Shown here in pieces: positions 1 to 7,561 of a stretch of DNA of 64,000 nt. The number at the start of each line of letters is the position of its first letter. The stretch's first letter is position 1. The position numbers and the translations under genes are program-made. The notes beneath the pieces were generated by a model. It made no database searches. It worked only from the letters and a program-made list of their open reading frames with translations, and was not told the DNA's origin. The stretch is from an uncultured Flavobacteriales bacterium (GTDB taxonomy: Bacteria > Bacteroidota > Bacteroidia > Flavobacteriales > Weeksellaceae): assembly GCA_937876095.1 (NCBI GenBank), contig CALFIE010000010.1, forward strand, positions 47,667-111,666, given 5' to 3'.

Positions 1-388
1 ATTTCAGCGATGTTTTTTCTAAATTTTCTCTAATTTCATCTCTTATTTTCTTGAATTTTTCGTGCAACGGACAAGGTTTTTTGTCGTTACATTTTTTAAG
101 TCCCAAACTGCAATCCTCGTAAAGACTATTTCCATCAATCGCAAAAACAATATTCCAAAGTTTTACTTTATCCATATCGCTTTCCAATACAAAAAAACCA
201 CCATTAGGACCTTTTGCAGAATTAATGACATTTGTTTTGGTGAGTTTCTGCAATATTTTCGCAGTGAATGCTTCTGGCGAATCTGTTGCCAATGCCACTT
301 CCTTTTGACTCACTTTTCTACCTTCCAAAGATTGTTTGGCGATGTAGATAGATGCCCGAATTCCGTATTCACACGATTTGGAAAACAT
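1..388 (-). CDS. Rrf2-family transcriptional regulator, 3' end cut by window edge
   Basis: An ATG at 388 opens at least 129 residues with no stop before base 1, so the gene is partial. It reads as an Rrf2-family winged-helix regulator (IscR/NsrR/CymR relatives): a helix-turn-helix over about residues 25-65 with the family wing S-A-K-G-P-N-G-G-F at 57-65. A cysteine triplet C93, C100, C106 follows, ending C-P-L-H. Cluster-binding members of this family carry Fe-S ligands at this place, so sensing of nitric oxide, redox or Fe-S status is the likely role (inference). A perfect 26-bp dyad lies just upstream (425-450) and may be its own operator. The regulated genes would lie outside the window or include itself. 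Family assignment is firm, the signal is not. Confidence 0.85.
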   Translation of the reverse strand, partial: MFSKSCEYGIRASIYIAKQSLEGRKVSQKEVALATDSPEAFTAKILQKLTKTNVINSAKGPNGGFFVLESDMDKVKLWNIVFAIDGNSLYEDCSLGLKKCNDKKPCPLHEKFKKIRDEIRENLEKTSLK

Positions 389-424
389 ATTTTTTTTACT
401 TTGTAAATGTAACGTTATTTTAAA

Positions 425-450
425 ATTAAAAGATATTTTTATCTTTTAAT
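425..450. promoter_or_regulatory. Perfect dyad upstream of the Rrf2 gene, candidate operator
   Basis: ATTAAAAGAT and ATCTTTTAAT form a perfect 10-bp inverted repeat around a 6-nt AT spacer, 37 bp upstream of the Rrf2 start codon. The core AAAGAT/ATCTTT resembles the dyads bound by NsrR-type regulators, but it is shorter than the E. coli consensus. Autoregulation is inferred. With no T-tract on either side it is not an obvious terminator, although all-AT dyads arise easily in this genome. Confidence 0.45.
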
Positions 451-498
451 ATATCTATTTAATATATTGATAATTTGAATGTAAATTCTTATTTGAAT

Positions 499-1383
499 TT
501 AAAACTTAATCTTTCCTTCTTCCGCCATTACCGGAATATGAATTTCTGTACCAAATTCTGCATTTAGTTTTTCAATAAAATAGGCAGACAAAAGTGGAGA
601 TGCTTTTTCTACATTTTGATGCACGAAGAAATAAAGGTTTTTCAATCCTTCTTTTTTCCAAATTTTGATGCGTTCTAACCAATCATCCAACCTTGCATAA
701 TCACTGTCTGCATTGGCGCCAACATATCGTATAAATGCAGAATCTGTCGTCAATCTCATATGAAGCATATCTCTTCTTCCAGCAGTATCAACAATAATAT
801 TGGTAATGTTATTTTCTCCTAGCAATTGACAAAATTTATCAAAATTTTCTTCTTCAAACCATTCTGCACTTCGTACTTCTATTGCCAAAGGAATTTCTCG
901 TGGCCAAGATTTTACAAATTTTTCTACCCGATCAAAATCTTTTGGTTTAAAATTATCGTGCAATTGCAAGAAAACCATTCCCAACTGATCACCGAAATTC
1001 AACATTGAAGTAGCGTATTGCGTAACCACATCATCTACATTAATCAACCTTCGGAAATGCGAAACGGTATTGGTAATTTTCGGAAAAAATTTAAAACTTT
1101 CTGGCGTTTTGTCTTTCCAAGTCAATACTTGTTCTGGGCTTGGCAAACTGTAAAAAGTAGCGTTCAACTCAATAGAATTGAACTGTGTGGCGTAATACGT
1201 CAATTCGTCTTTTGTACCTTTTGGATAAAAACCTTTCAAATCGGTTTTGTTCCATTTGGCGCAACCAATGGAAATATTTTGGAGACCATTTTTGTTCTTT
1301 TCCAAAATTTCTTTGGTTTTTGGATGATCTTTTGGAAGAGTAAAATCGATAATCGATGGATCTGCAACTTGCCCGAATTTCAT
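499..1383 (-). CDS. DUF72 domain-containing protein (YecE-like)
   Basis: A 294-residue protein of the DUF72/YecE family, which adopts a TIM-barrel-like fold and has no established reaction. The family motif F-N-S-I-E-L-N-A-T-F-Y is at residues 68-78, and a conserved P-L-A-I-E-V-R-S strand lies in the middle. There is no signal peptide, so it is probably cytoplasmic. Length is slightly above the usual 240-290, with an N-terminal extension of about 35 residues before the I-S-I-G-C-A-K-W strand. It stands alone between the Rrf2 gene and nrdA, and the nrdA terminator at 1486-1520 separates it from nrdA. Family call is confident, function unknown. Confidence 0.9.
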   Translation of the reverse strand: MKFGQVADPSIIDFTLPKDHPKTKEILEKNKNGLQNISIGCAKWNKTDLKGFYPKGTKDELTYYATQFNSIELNATFYSLPSPEQVLTWKDKTPESFKFFPKITNTVSHFRRLINVDDVVTQYATSMLNFGDQLGMVFLQLHDNFKPKDFDRVEKFVKSWPREIPLAIEVRSAEWFEEENFDKFCQLLGENNITNIIVDTAGRRDMLHMRLTTDSAFIRYVGANADSDYARLDDWLERIKIWKKEGLKNLYFFVHQNVEKASPLLSAYFIEKLNAEFGTEIHIPVMAEEGKIKF

Positions 1384-1451
1384 AGGTGTAAAAATTTAAG
1401 TTTTAAAGTTAATAATTTCCTGCATACTGCACAGACTAATACAGTAAAATT

Positions 1452-1490
1452 TTAACCACAAAGAACACAATGGCTTTCACAAAGTCCAAA
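1452..1490 (+). repeat. Intergenic phrase of the AACCRCAAAAG type, single arm
   Basis: TTTAACCACAAAGAACACAA followed by TTTCACAAAGTCC belongs to the same phrase family as the paired elements at 42008-42188 and 50847-50988. Here only one arm is visible. It lies between nrdA and the DUF72 gene. Assignment is by eye from the shared AACCAC-AAA-G and nn-CACAAAG spacing. Confidence 0.5.
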
Positions 1491-1520
1491 AAAAAACCAC
1501 AGAAAAAATTCTGTGGTTTT
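1486..1520 (-). terminator. Rho-independent terminator of nrdA
   Basis: AAAACCACAGAA (1493-1504) and TTCTGTGGTTTT (1509-1520) are perfectly complementary over 12 bp with a 4-nt loop. Reading on the minus strand, the hairpin is followed by a run of T (plus-strand A at 1488-1496). It sits 50 bp past the nrdA stop. Confidence 0.8.
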
Positions 1521-1567
1521 ACTTTTATCTTTTTACTTTAGTCTTTTTACTTTGGTCTTGTATCTTA
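1520..1567. repeat. Quasi-periodic phrase (ACTTT-A-T-CTTTTT, about 12-nt period)
   Basis: Three imperfect units built on TACTTT and CTTTTT (TTTTACTTTTATCTTTT, ACTTTAGTCTTTT, ACTTTGGTCTTGTATCTT) follow one another directly after the nrdA stop. A related phrase, in complementary orientation, follows valS at 16111-16156. This is one of several phrase families described under findings. Function unknown. Confidence 0.5.
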
Positions 1568-1571
1568 GAAA

Positions 1572-3227
1572 CTACGCTTCACAACTACTACACGTCACAA
1601 AATTCACCATCATTTCTTTAGAAACCGATGAACTTCTTTGGTAATAGAGTGTTTTCACACCTTTTTTCCAAGCTTCTATGTAGAGATAATTCACGTCTTT
1701 TACCGGCATTGTAGAAGGAATCGATAAATTCAAAGATTGTGCTTGGTCTATGTATTGCTGTCTCTGCGCTGCTTGCGAAATAATTTCCATGGGCGAAATT
1801 TCTTTAAAAGTTTTGAAAACTGCTTTTTCTTCGTCGGTCAATTCTTTCAAATGTTGCACAGAACCGTGGTTTAGCATAATCGTGCGCCAAGTTTCTTCGT
1901 TTTCGAGGCCTTTCTCTTCTAATAATTTAGCGAGGTATTTATTTTTTCGCATAAAGTTTCCTTTCGCCAAACCTGCTTTGTAGTAGTTGGAAGCAAAAGG
2001 TTCAATTCCCGGCGAAGTTTGCCCTAAAATTGCAGAACTTGAAGTAGTTGGAGCAATTGCCATTACCGTCGTGTTGCGCATTCCGTAACCTTTTAGCATT
2101 TCTGGTTCGCCATAAATGTTGGCCAATTCTTGCGATGCCTGCAAAGATTGTTCTTTGATGTGTCTAAACGCTCTCGCATTGAATTGCGTTGCCTCAAAAC
2201 TCTCAAACGGAATCATATTTTTTTGTAAATACGAATGATAGCCCAAAACTCCCAAACCAAGCGCTCTGTGTCGCAACGCAAAATTTCTTGCGCCCGATAA
2301 ATAGTAATTTCCTTCGGTTTTTTCTATAAATTCAGATAAAACCGCGTCTAAGAAATAGATGGCGAGTTTCACGGCATTGGTATCTTTCCATTCATCGTAC
2401 AACTCCAAATTCATTGATGACAAGCAGCAAATGAAAGATTCTTCTGCAGTTGAAGGCAACATAATTTCTGAACAAAGATTACTTGCATTCACCATCAATC
2501 CAGCATCTTTGTACACTTGCGGTTTGTTGCGGTTTACATTGTCGGTAAAGAAAATATACGGCAAACCTTTTTGTTGGCGACTTTCCAAAACTCTTGCCCA
2601 AATTTTTCGTTTGTCCATATCACCGTCAATCATATCCTGCATCCAATAATCTGGAACGCAAATTCCTGTAAATAAGTTCTGAATCGGACTTCCGATATCT
2701 TTTATCGATAAAAATTCTTCAATATCGCCGTGGTCAATATCCAAGTAGGCCGCAAAAGCGCCTCTTCTTACACCACCTTGCGAAACCACATCCATCGCAG
2801 TATCATACAATTTCATAAACGAAACCGCTCCCGAAGATTTTCCGTTATCGGTTACCGCAGTTCCACGATTTCTGAGTTCGCCGAAATAACCTGAAGTTCC
2901 ACCACCAATTTTGGTCTGCATAATTACTTCGCCCAATTTATGCGTAATTCCCTCGATATTATCCGGAATATGAACATTGAAACAAGAAATTGGCAAACCT
3001 CTTTGTGTTCCCATATTTGCCCAAACTGGCGACGAAAAACTGATCCAGCCTTTCGTAATCATCTCTTTGAAAGCCGGTTGCAATTCCGGTTTATATAATC
3101 TTTTCGCAGCTGCGGTCGTAATTCTGTCGATTGCTCCTTCCACAGTCTCGCCTTTCAGCAAATAGCCTCTGTTGAGCATCTGCTCCGACTCTTCATTCAG
3201 CCACCAAATTTCTGTTTTTTCTTCCAT
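1572..3227 (-). CDS. nrdA: Ribonucleoside-diphosphate reductase class I, alpha (catalytic) subunit, no ATP-cone
   Basis: Reduces ribonucleoside diphosphates to deoxyribonucleotides together with the beta subunit at 4114-5088. Starting at the ATG at 3227 gives 551 residues. Catalytic residues are in place: C82 (P-I-S-C-F-N), N250-L-C252-S-E254, C267/C268, the radical-transfer pair Y528-Y529 and a C-terminal redox pair C546-S-S-C549. Canonical NrdA is about 760 residues with an N-terminal ATP-cone. Here the protein starts directly with the alpha-helical and catalytic part, so the dATP activity-site domain is absent. An ATG 21 bases further upstream is in frame, but it lies within a dispersed intergenic phrase (3239-3262), so the shorter start is preferred. 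Confidence 0.95.
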   Translation of the reverse strand: MEEKTEIWWLNEESEQMLNRGYLLKGETVEGAIDRITTAAAKRLYKPELQPAFKEMITKGWISFSSPVWANMGTQRGLPISCFNVHIPDNIEGITHKLGEVIMQTKIGGGTSGYFGELRNRGTAVTDNGKSSGAVSFMKLYDTAMDVVSQGGVRRGAFAAYLDIDHGDIEEFLSIKDIGSPIQNLFTGICVPDYWMQDMIDGDMDKRKIWARVLESRQQKGLPYIFFTDNVNRNKPQVYKDAGLMVNASNLCSEIMLPSTAEESFICCLSSMNLELYDEWKDTNAVKLAIYFLDAVLSEFIEKTEGNYYLSGARNFALRHRALGLGVLGYHSYLQKNMIPFESFEATQFNARAFRHIKEQSLQASQELANIYGEPEMLKGYGMRNTTVMAIAPTTSSSAILGQTSPGIEPFASNYYKAGLAKGNFMRKNKYLAKLLEEKGLENEETWRTIMLNHGSVQHLKELTDEEKAVFKTFKEISPMEIISQAAQRQQYIDQAQSLNLSIPSTMPVKDVNYLYIEAWKKGVKTLYYQRSSSVSKEMMVNFVTCSSCEA

Positions 3228-3238
3228 ATTCTTCAAGA

Positions 3239-3330
3239 TTTTAGACATCAGAATTCAGATGTCAGATTTTCTTTTAAGCTTTCTTTACGTTTGTTTTTTC
3301 GTCTGATATCTATTCTCTAATATCTGACCT
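3239..3330. repeat. Dispersed phrase element, CAGAT/ATCTG type, dyad-like
   Basis: The left arm has TTAGACATCAGAATTC then AGATGTCAGATTTTC. The right arm has CGTCTGATATCTATTC then TCTAATATCTGACC, roughly the reverse complement of the left. A sister element lies between groES and groEL (31870-31958). It abuts the nrdA start region and supplies the spurious upstream ATG. No protein or RNA function is recognised. Confidence 0.5.
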
Positions 3331-3371
3331 CTATTTATGAAGCAACCCAATTTCTGCTTCGGTTGACTTTC

Positions 3372-3444
3372 GGTCCCGCTTTTCATTTCAATTCCTCGCT
3401 CCTTCTTCGTCGTCACTGCGGGATTTCCATTGCAATCGGGGCTA
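3372..3444 (-). repeat. Flavobacterial intergenic repeat AGCCCCGATTG...GCGGGAC, copy A
   Basis: On the minus strand the element reads AGCCCCGATTG, then TGGAAATCCCG, a variable middle (GACGACGAAGAAGGAGCGAG), then GAAAAGCGGGACC. The same outer words are found at 38495-38637, with degenerate or half copies at 3980-4063 and 51617-51676. Similar sequences are common between genes in Flavobacteriia. The role is unknown. The element rules out the open frame that runs across it. Confidence 0.7.
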
Positions 3445-3514
3445 TTTTTGAAAATTTTGTATTTCGGTTGTCGTTTCGAACAAAGCAAATCTTTGAAATT
3501 ATTTCAAAACTCAT

Positions 3515-3763
3515 CTAGTTCAATTCAAATTTTTGGCAACGCATCAACTCCCCAATTTTCACTTTGTTGATGTGTGTGAATTTCACATTTTCATCGGCTT
3601 CTGCAAATTGTTGCGCTTTTTTTATGCAATAATCAATCTTATAAGCCACCGAAATGCACACTCTCTTCTCCTGAACTTTTGCCATTCCCATATAAATAAA
3701 CTCACCCAATTTGAAACCTTCACTTCTGCTGATTTCTATTTCATTTTCTATTAAAGCATTCAT
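3515..3763 (-). CDS. Small hypothetical protein between nrdA and nrdB
   Basis: An 82-residue open frame, mixed alpha/beta in character with three cysteines, no signal peptide and no transmembrane segment. No family is recognised. It lies in the same orientation as nrdA and nrdB, in the 890-bp gap between them that otherwise holds repeats. Composition is protein-like (many E, K, I, with a stretch V-A-Y-K-I-D-Y near the middle), whereas the opposite-strand frame is rich in F and H and looks like a shadow. Co-transcription with the reductase genes is possible but not shown. Confidence 0.5.
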   Translation of the reverse strand: MNALIENEIEISRSEGFKLGEFIYMGMAKVQEKRVCISVAYKIDYCIKKAQQFAEADENVKFTHINKVKIGELMRCQKFELN

Positions 3764-3908
3764 ATATCGACTATTTTCAAAATTCTATTATTCAAAACTC
3801 ATTCATTTCTCTTTTTTCATCATATGTTTTGATTTTACTTCATCGTGCTTTTCTATTTTTCATCAAAAACCTTAAGGTTTGTCGCGCGCTAATTTCTGAA
3901 AACAATTG

Positions 3909-3928
3909 ACGCTCGCTTCGCTCGCGCC
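3909..3928 (-). repeat. GC-rich 20-mer shared with 30104-30123
   Basis: The minus strand reads GGCGCGAGCGAAGCGAGCGT, identical over 20 bases to the plus strand at 30104-30123. It is built from GCGA units and stands out sharply from the AT-rich surroundings. Confidence 0.7.
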
Positions 3929-3979
3929 CAAAATTTCTTTTCAATATATCTCTATAATTTCTATTGGTTACTGAACCGC

Positions 3980-4063
3980 GCCCCGACTGAAGTGGAGCTC
4001 TTTTTTCTAAAATTCTTAAAAATTTCAGAAAAAAAGCGGGAGCGGAAGGCGGAAATTGGCGCC
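3980..4063 (+). repeat. Flavobacterial intergenic repeat, degenerate copy B
   Basis: GCCCCGACTGAAGTGGAGCT opens the element, and AAAGCGGGAGCGGAAGGCGG then AAATTGGCGCC closes it, around an AT-rich middle with TTTTTTC and GAAAAAA ends. The outer words correspond to those of copies A and C, in the opposite orientation. Confidence 0.6.
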
Positions 4064-4113
4064 AAAAAATCCATTTTTAAGATTGCTTTGTTGTCAAAAT
4101 TCCTTCTCCCAAA

Positions 4114-5088
4114 TTAAAATAAATCGTTTGCAGTAATGCTTTTGTCGTGTTTGGTGTAATCTACCGGTCGTTTTGCAAAGAAATCGTCGAGTGAATTGGC
4201 AAAAACTTCTTCTTCAAACCAAACCATCGGTCTATATTCGCCTGGAGTTACGTTGTAACGGGTTTTCATACCGATTTTTTTCAGGGAATCATCTACTCTG
4301 TATTTCATAAAATTCAGGAGATTTTCTTTTGAAATATTGTCGATTTCACCCAATTCAAAAATCCAGTCCAAAATTTTGGCTTCCAATTCTACTGATTGGT
4401 CAACCAAAGTGTAAATATCTTCTATATCGCTATCTGTAAGGAGTTCCGGCTGTTCTTGACGGATTTTATTGATGAGATAAATCCCTGCGTTTGCGTGAAT
4501 TTGCTCATCAACTGAAGTCCACGCAATAATGTTGGACACGTTTTTCATATAACCTTTAAATCTCGTAAACGACAGAATGATAGCGAATTGCGAGAACAAA
4601 GACACGTTTTCTATCAAAATACTGAACAGCAACAAACTCGAAACGTACTCTTTTGGAGTCGCAGAATTGGCGTGTTTCAATACATTAGACAAGAAATCGA
4701 TACGTTCTTTGATTGCAGGAATTTCTACCACTTTTAAAAATTCATCATTGTAACCCAAAACTTCCAATAATCTGGAATAGGCTTCGGAATGGCGGAATTC
4801 ACACTCTGCAAAAGTAGAACCCAATCCGTTAAATTCAGGTTTCGGAAGGTGATTATATAAATTTCCCCAAAATGTTTTTACGGATACTTCAATTTGTGCA
4901 ATCGCTAAAAGCGAATTTTTGATGGCATTTTTTTCGTGGGGTTCCAATTGAGATTGAAAATCTTGGATGTCTGCCGTGAAATCTACTTCGGAGTGTACCC
5001 AAAAAGATTTGTTGATAGCTTCTACAAATTCCAGAATTTCAGGGTACTCAAAAGGTTTATAGTTGATACGTTTTTCAAAAATGCCCAT
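4114..5088 (-). CDS. nrdB: Ribonucleoside-diphosphate reductase class I, beta (radical) subunit
   Basis: A 324-residue ferritin-like protein that generates the radical for NrdA. Metal ligands fit E67, E97, H100, E160, E195 and H198, and the radical tyrosine is Y104 in E-F-R-H-S-E-A-Y, so a tyrosyl-radical di-iron (or dimanganese) type is expected. The N-terminus begins directly with the fold (G-I-F-E-K-R). It lacks the ATP-cone that some flavobacterial NrdB proteins, such as that of Leeuwenhoekiella, carry. It is transcribed toward nrdA but separated from it by 890 bp, so the two may be expressed from separate promoters. Confidence 0.95.
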   Translation of the reverse strand: MGIFEKRINYKPFEYPEILEFVEAINKSFWVHSEVDFTADIQDFQSQLEPHEKNAIKNSLLAIAQIEVSVKTFWGNLYNHLPKPEFNGLGSTFAECEFRHSEAYSRLLEVLGYNDEFLKVVEIPAIKERIDFLSNVLKHANSATPKEYVSSLLLFSILIENVSLFSQFAIILSFTRFKGYMKNVSNIIAWTSVDEQIHANAGIYLINKIRQEQPELLTDSDIEDIYTLVDQSVELEAKILDWIFELGEIDNISKENLLNFMKYRVDDSLKKIGMKTRYNVTPGEYRPMVWFEEEVFANSLDDFFAKRPVDYTKHDKSITANDLF

Positions 5089-5422
5089 GTTTTTTTTCGT
5101 TTTTTGTGATTATGTGTTTATTAAAGTCGTGTTTACAAAAGTAGAAAATGAAAGCCAAAATTAAAAGTGAAATCCCCCCTAAAAACCTAAAATATTGATT
5201 TGTATCACCAAAAGTTTTCCACAAAGACACAGACTTGCCACCACCAAAAGGATTCTGATATTGAAATAATATTTAAAACGAAATTTAACAGATATTTATT
5301 AAACAAACTCTTGAAAACTACTATTAATAAAAGATTATTCATTAAACAACGATTTAATAAAAATTCAAAAAATTCTATGTAACATAAACTTGATTTTGGC
5401 TACTTATTAAGTAAAATGCTCC
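5089..5422. other. Divergent promoter region nrdB / ABC operon
   Basis: This 334-bp AT-rich gap separates nrdB (left) from the ABC operon (right). On the minus strand TACTTTTG (5136-5143) matches the Bacteroidota -7 element, 48 bp before the nrdB start. No clear -7 element is visible for the ABC operon. Related AT-rich words (ATTTATTAAACAA, TTCATTAAACAACG) recur at 5290-5352. An open frame of 60 codons here is AT-driven and not supported. Confidence 0.5.
5136..5143 (-). promoter_or_regulatory. Candidate -7 element of nrdB
   Basis: The minus strand reads TACTTTTG, a match to TAnnTTTG. The nearest upstream TTG is slightly closer than the usual 17-23 nt, so the assignment is moderate. Confidence 0.45.
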
Positions 5423-6115
5423 ATGTTAGTAATTAAGGATTTACATAAGTCTTATGATATCGGTCACAATAAGTTGCATGTTCTGAAAGGAATCAATCTT
5501 GAAATTGACAAAGGAGAATTTGTGTCGATTATGGGAAGTTCTGGTTCAGGAAAATCTACCTTACTGAATATCATCGGGATTTTAGATGAAGCAGATTCTG
5601 GAATCTACGAATTAGATGGAGTCCCTATAAAACACCTCACCGAAACCAAAGCTGCAGAATACCGAAGCAGATTTTTGGGGTTTATTTTCCAAAGTTTCAA
5701 CCTCATTAATTACAAAACTGCGCTAGAAAATGTAGCACTACCACTCTACTACCAAAATGTACCAAGAAAAGAACGAAACGAAAAAGCTTTAGAATATCTA
5801 GAAAAAGTAGGTTTGGCAAATTGGGCACAACATTTACCAAGCGAGCTTTCTGGCGGACAAAAACAACGTATTGCTATTGCAAGAGCACTAATTACAGACC
5901 CAAAAGTAATTTTGGCAGATGAACCAACTGGTGCACTCGATAGCAAAACGACTTACGATATTATGAAATTGCTACAAGAAATTAATAATGAAGGAAAAAC
6001 CATCATTGTAGTTACACACGAACCCGATGTTGCTGCAGAAACCAAAAGAAATGTAATCCTGAAAGACGGAATTATAGAAAGTGATGAGTTTATTCAGCAA
6101 AGGGTTTTAGTATAA
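5423..6115 (+). CDS. ABC transporter ATP-binding protein, MacB/LolD type
   Basis: The 230-residue ATPase that powers the two permeases encoded downstream. Walker A G-S-S-G-S-G-K-S-T is at 38-46, the Q-loop glutamine at 90, the signature L-S-G-G-Q at 142-146, Walker B V-I-L-A-D-E at 162-167 and the H-loop H199. Close relatives are MacB and LolD ATPases, which drive mechanotransmission across the periplasm rather than import. It starts the operon 5423-10063 and is followed after 108 bp by the first permease. The substrate cannot be read from the sequence. Export of a peptide, lipid or toxic compound is the usual role. Confidence 0.93.
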   Translation: MLVIKDLHKSYDIGHNKLHVLKGINLEIDKGEFVSIMGSSGSGKSTLLNIIGILDEADSGIYELDGVPIKHLTETKAAEYRSRFLGFIFQSFNLINYKTALENVALPLYYQNVPRKERNEKALEYLEKVGLANWAQHLPSELSGGQKQRIAIARALITDPKVILADEPTGALDSKTTYDIMKLLQEINNEGKTIIVVTHEPDVAAETKRNVILKDGIIESDEFIQQRVLV

Positions 6116-6117
6116 TT

Positions 6118-6212
6118 GATGGAAGATGGAAGTCGTGATGATTTCTAAAAATTATTTTAAAACTAAAAAAAATGCGGTTATTTTGGAAACTTCCTGCTTC
6201 CAACTTCCCGCT
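6118..6212. repeat. Dispersed phrase element, GGAAGATGGAAG type, inverted arms
   Basis: The left arm GATGGAAGATGGAAGTCG and the right arm ACTTCCTGCTTCCAACTTCC are approximately reverse-complementary around about 50 bp of AT-rich DNA. The element fills the gap between the ABC ATPase and the first permease inside the operon. Relatives lie at 20897-20912, 57672-57700 and, inside valS, at 17457-17488. Confidence 0.55.
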
Positions 6213-6223
6213 ACCAATTAAAT

Positions 6224-7453
6224 ATGTTTGACATCGATCGTTGGCAAGAAATATTCAGTTCTATTCGCAGTAATATATTGCGAACAGTACTTTCTGGTTT
6301 TACGGTTGCACTTGGTCTATATATTTTCATTGTACTTTTTGGGATTGGAAAAGGTTTGCAAAACTCTTTTCAAGGAGCATTTCGAGGTGATGCATCTAAT
6401 ATGATTCAGATTTTTACAGGACAAACTTCTATTGCATACGAAGGTTTGCAAGCCAATCGCAACATCAATCTTCAAAATAAAGATTACAACCAAATTGTAG
6501 AATCTGGTGCCGAAAAAGTAGAATATTCTACTCCGAGATACGAAAGTGCAATGACCGTGAAATATGGCAACGAAAGCGGAAATTACCAAATTATAGGTGC
6601 AAAAGAAGATGAACTACAAATAGAAAAAAGAACTGTTACCGAAGGTAGATATCTAATTCCATTAGATTTTGACAACAAAGCAAAAGTAGCTGTAATTGGC
6701 AGAATGGTACAACGAGATCTGATAAAAAATAGTTCACCAATTGGTAAATTTTTGAATTTGAACGGAATTATGTTTCGGGTAGTTGGTGTTTTTTCTGATG
6801 ATGGTGGAGACAGAGACGAGCGTATGATTACGGTACCAATCAACACCATACAAGGTTTGAAAAAAAGTTCCGATACACTGAATTCAATATTATTAACCTA
6901 TAATAAAGATTTGACACCAGAACAAGCCGTAGAATTCGGTGAACAAATAAAAACAGACCTGAAAAGAAACCACCAAGTTTCACCAGATGACGAAGGTGCA
7001 ATCACCGTTTTCAATAATGCCGAAAACACCAAAGAACAATTTCAATTTATGGGCGTTTTAGCATTAATTGTATTGGTAATTGGTATGGGAACGCTGATTG
7101 CAGGAATTATCGGTATTAGCAACATCATGGTATATATCGTAAAAGAACGTACCAAAGAAATTGGGGTAAGAAAAGCAATCGGTGCAAAACCGAGAAGTAT
7201 AGTTGCCCTTATTTTGCAAGAAAGCGTGGTAATTACTGTAATTTCAGGATTAATTGGAGTTGGTTTGGCAATTTTTACCATTCATTTAATTGGTGATAGT
7301 CTAGAAAAATATTTCATTAAGGATCCAAATGTAGGTTGGTTCGAGATTATTTCAGCTTTCCTTTGTTTGGTCATTTCAGGAACAATTGCAGGATTTATAC
7401 CAGCATACAAAGCAAGTAAAATCAGACCAATAGAAGCACTGAGAACAGAGTAA
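6224..7453 (+). CDS. ABC transporter permease, MacB/FtsX type (first of two)
   Basis: 409 residues with the MacB-like plan: an N-terminal transmembrane helix (about 20-40), a periplasmic MacB_PCD domain (about 45-270), and three C-terminal helices of the FtsX domain. The coupling helix motif T-K-E-I-G-V-R-K-A-I-G-A-K is near 309-321, which docks on the ATPase. Unlike E. coli MacB, the ATPase is a separate protein. It is paired with the similar permease at 7562-8830, so the transporter is probably a heterodimer of permeases (inference). Confidence 0.9.
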   Translation: MFDIDRWQEIFSSIRSNILRTVLSGFTVALGLYIFIVLFGIGKGLQNSFQGAFRGDASNMIQIFTGQTSIAYEGLQANRNINLQNKDYNQIVESGAEKVEYSTPRYESAMTVKYGNESGNYQIIGAKEDELQIEKRTVTEGRYLIPLDFDNKAKVAVIGRMVQRDLIKNSSPIGKFLNLNGIMFRVVGVFSDDGGDRDERMITVPINTIQGLKKSSDTLNSILLTYNKDLTPEQAVEFGEQIKTDLKRNHQVSPDDEGAITVFNNAENTKEQFQFMGVLALIVLVIGMGTLIAGIIGISNIMVYIVKERTKEIGVRKAIGAKPRSIVALILQESVVITVISGLIGVGLAIFTIHLIGDSLEKYFIKDPNVGWFEIISAFLCLVISGTIAGFIPAYKASKIRPIEALRTE

Positions 7454-7454
7454 T

Positions 7455-7555
7455 TGTGTGATTGAGTATTTGAGTATTTCAAAAATTTAGAAAAAAGTAA
7501 TAAATAAAAACCAAGAATTGAAACCTTGAACTTTGAACCTTAATCTTTAAACAAA
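7455..7555. repeat. Dispersed phrase element, TTGAACTTTGAACC type
   Basis: GTGATTGAGTATTTGAGTATT on one side and GAAACCTTGAACTTTGAACC on the other fill the 108-bp space between the two permease genes. The short quasi-periodic words resemble other intergenic phrases in this window. No hairpin with a T-tract is seen, so it should not end transcription. Confidence 0.4.
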
Positions 7556-7561
7556 AAAACG

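Larger units (their letters stand above)
3764..4113. other. Repeat-rich 350-bp gap upstream of the small ORF
   Basis: No gene is supported here. The gap holds a GC-rich 20-mer (3909-3928) shared with 30104-30123 and a degenerate copy of the flavobacterial repeat (3980-4063). The rest is AT-rich sequence without a recognised promoter. Confidence 0.6.

Noticed and set aside
62..406. 114-codon open frame on the plus strand at the left edge
   Set aside because: Antisense of the Rrf2 gene, whose minus-strand frame gives a recognisable protein.
3285..3488. 67-codon open frame on the minus strand between nrdA and the small ORF
   Set aside because: It runs straight across repeat copy A, and its codons are those of the repeat. 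No protein-like pattern.
5200..5382. 60-codon open frame on the plus strand in the nrdB/ABC gap
   Set aside because: AT-driven K/N/T/L-rich composition with no pattern; it sits in the promoter region.
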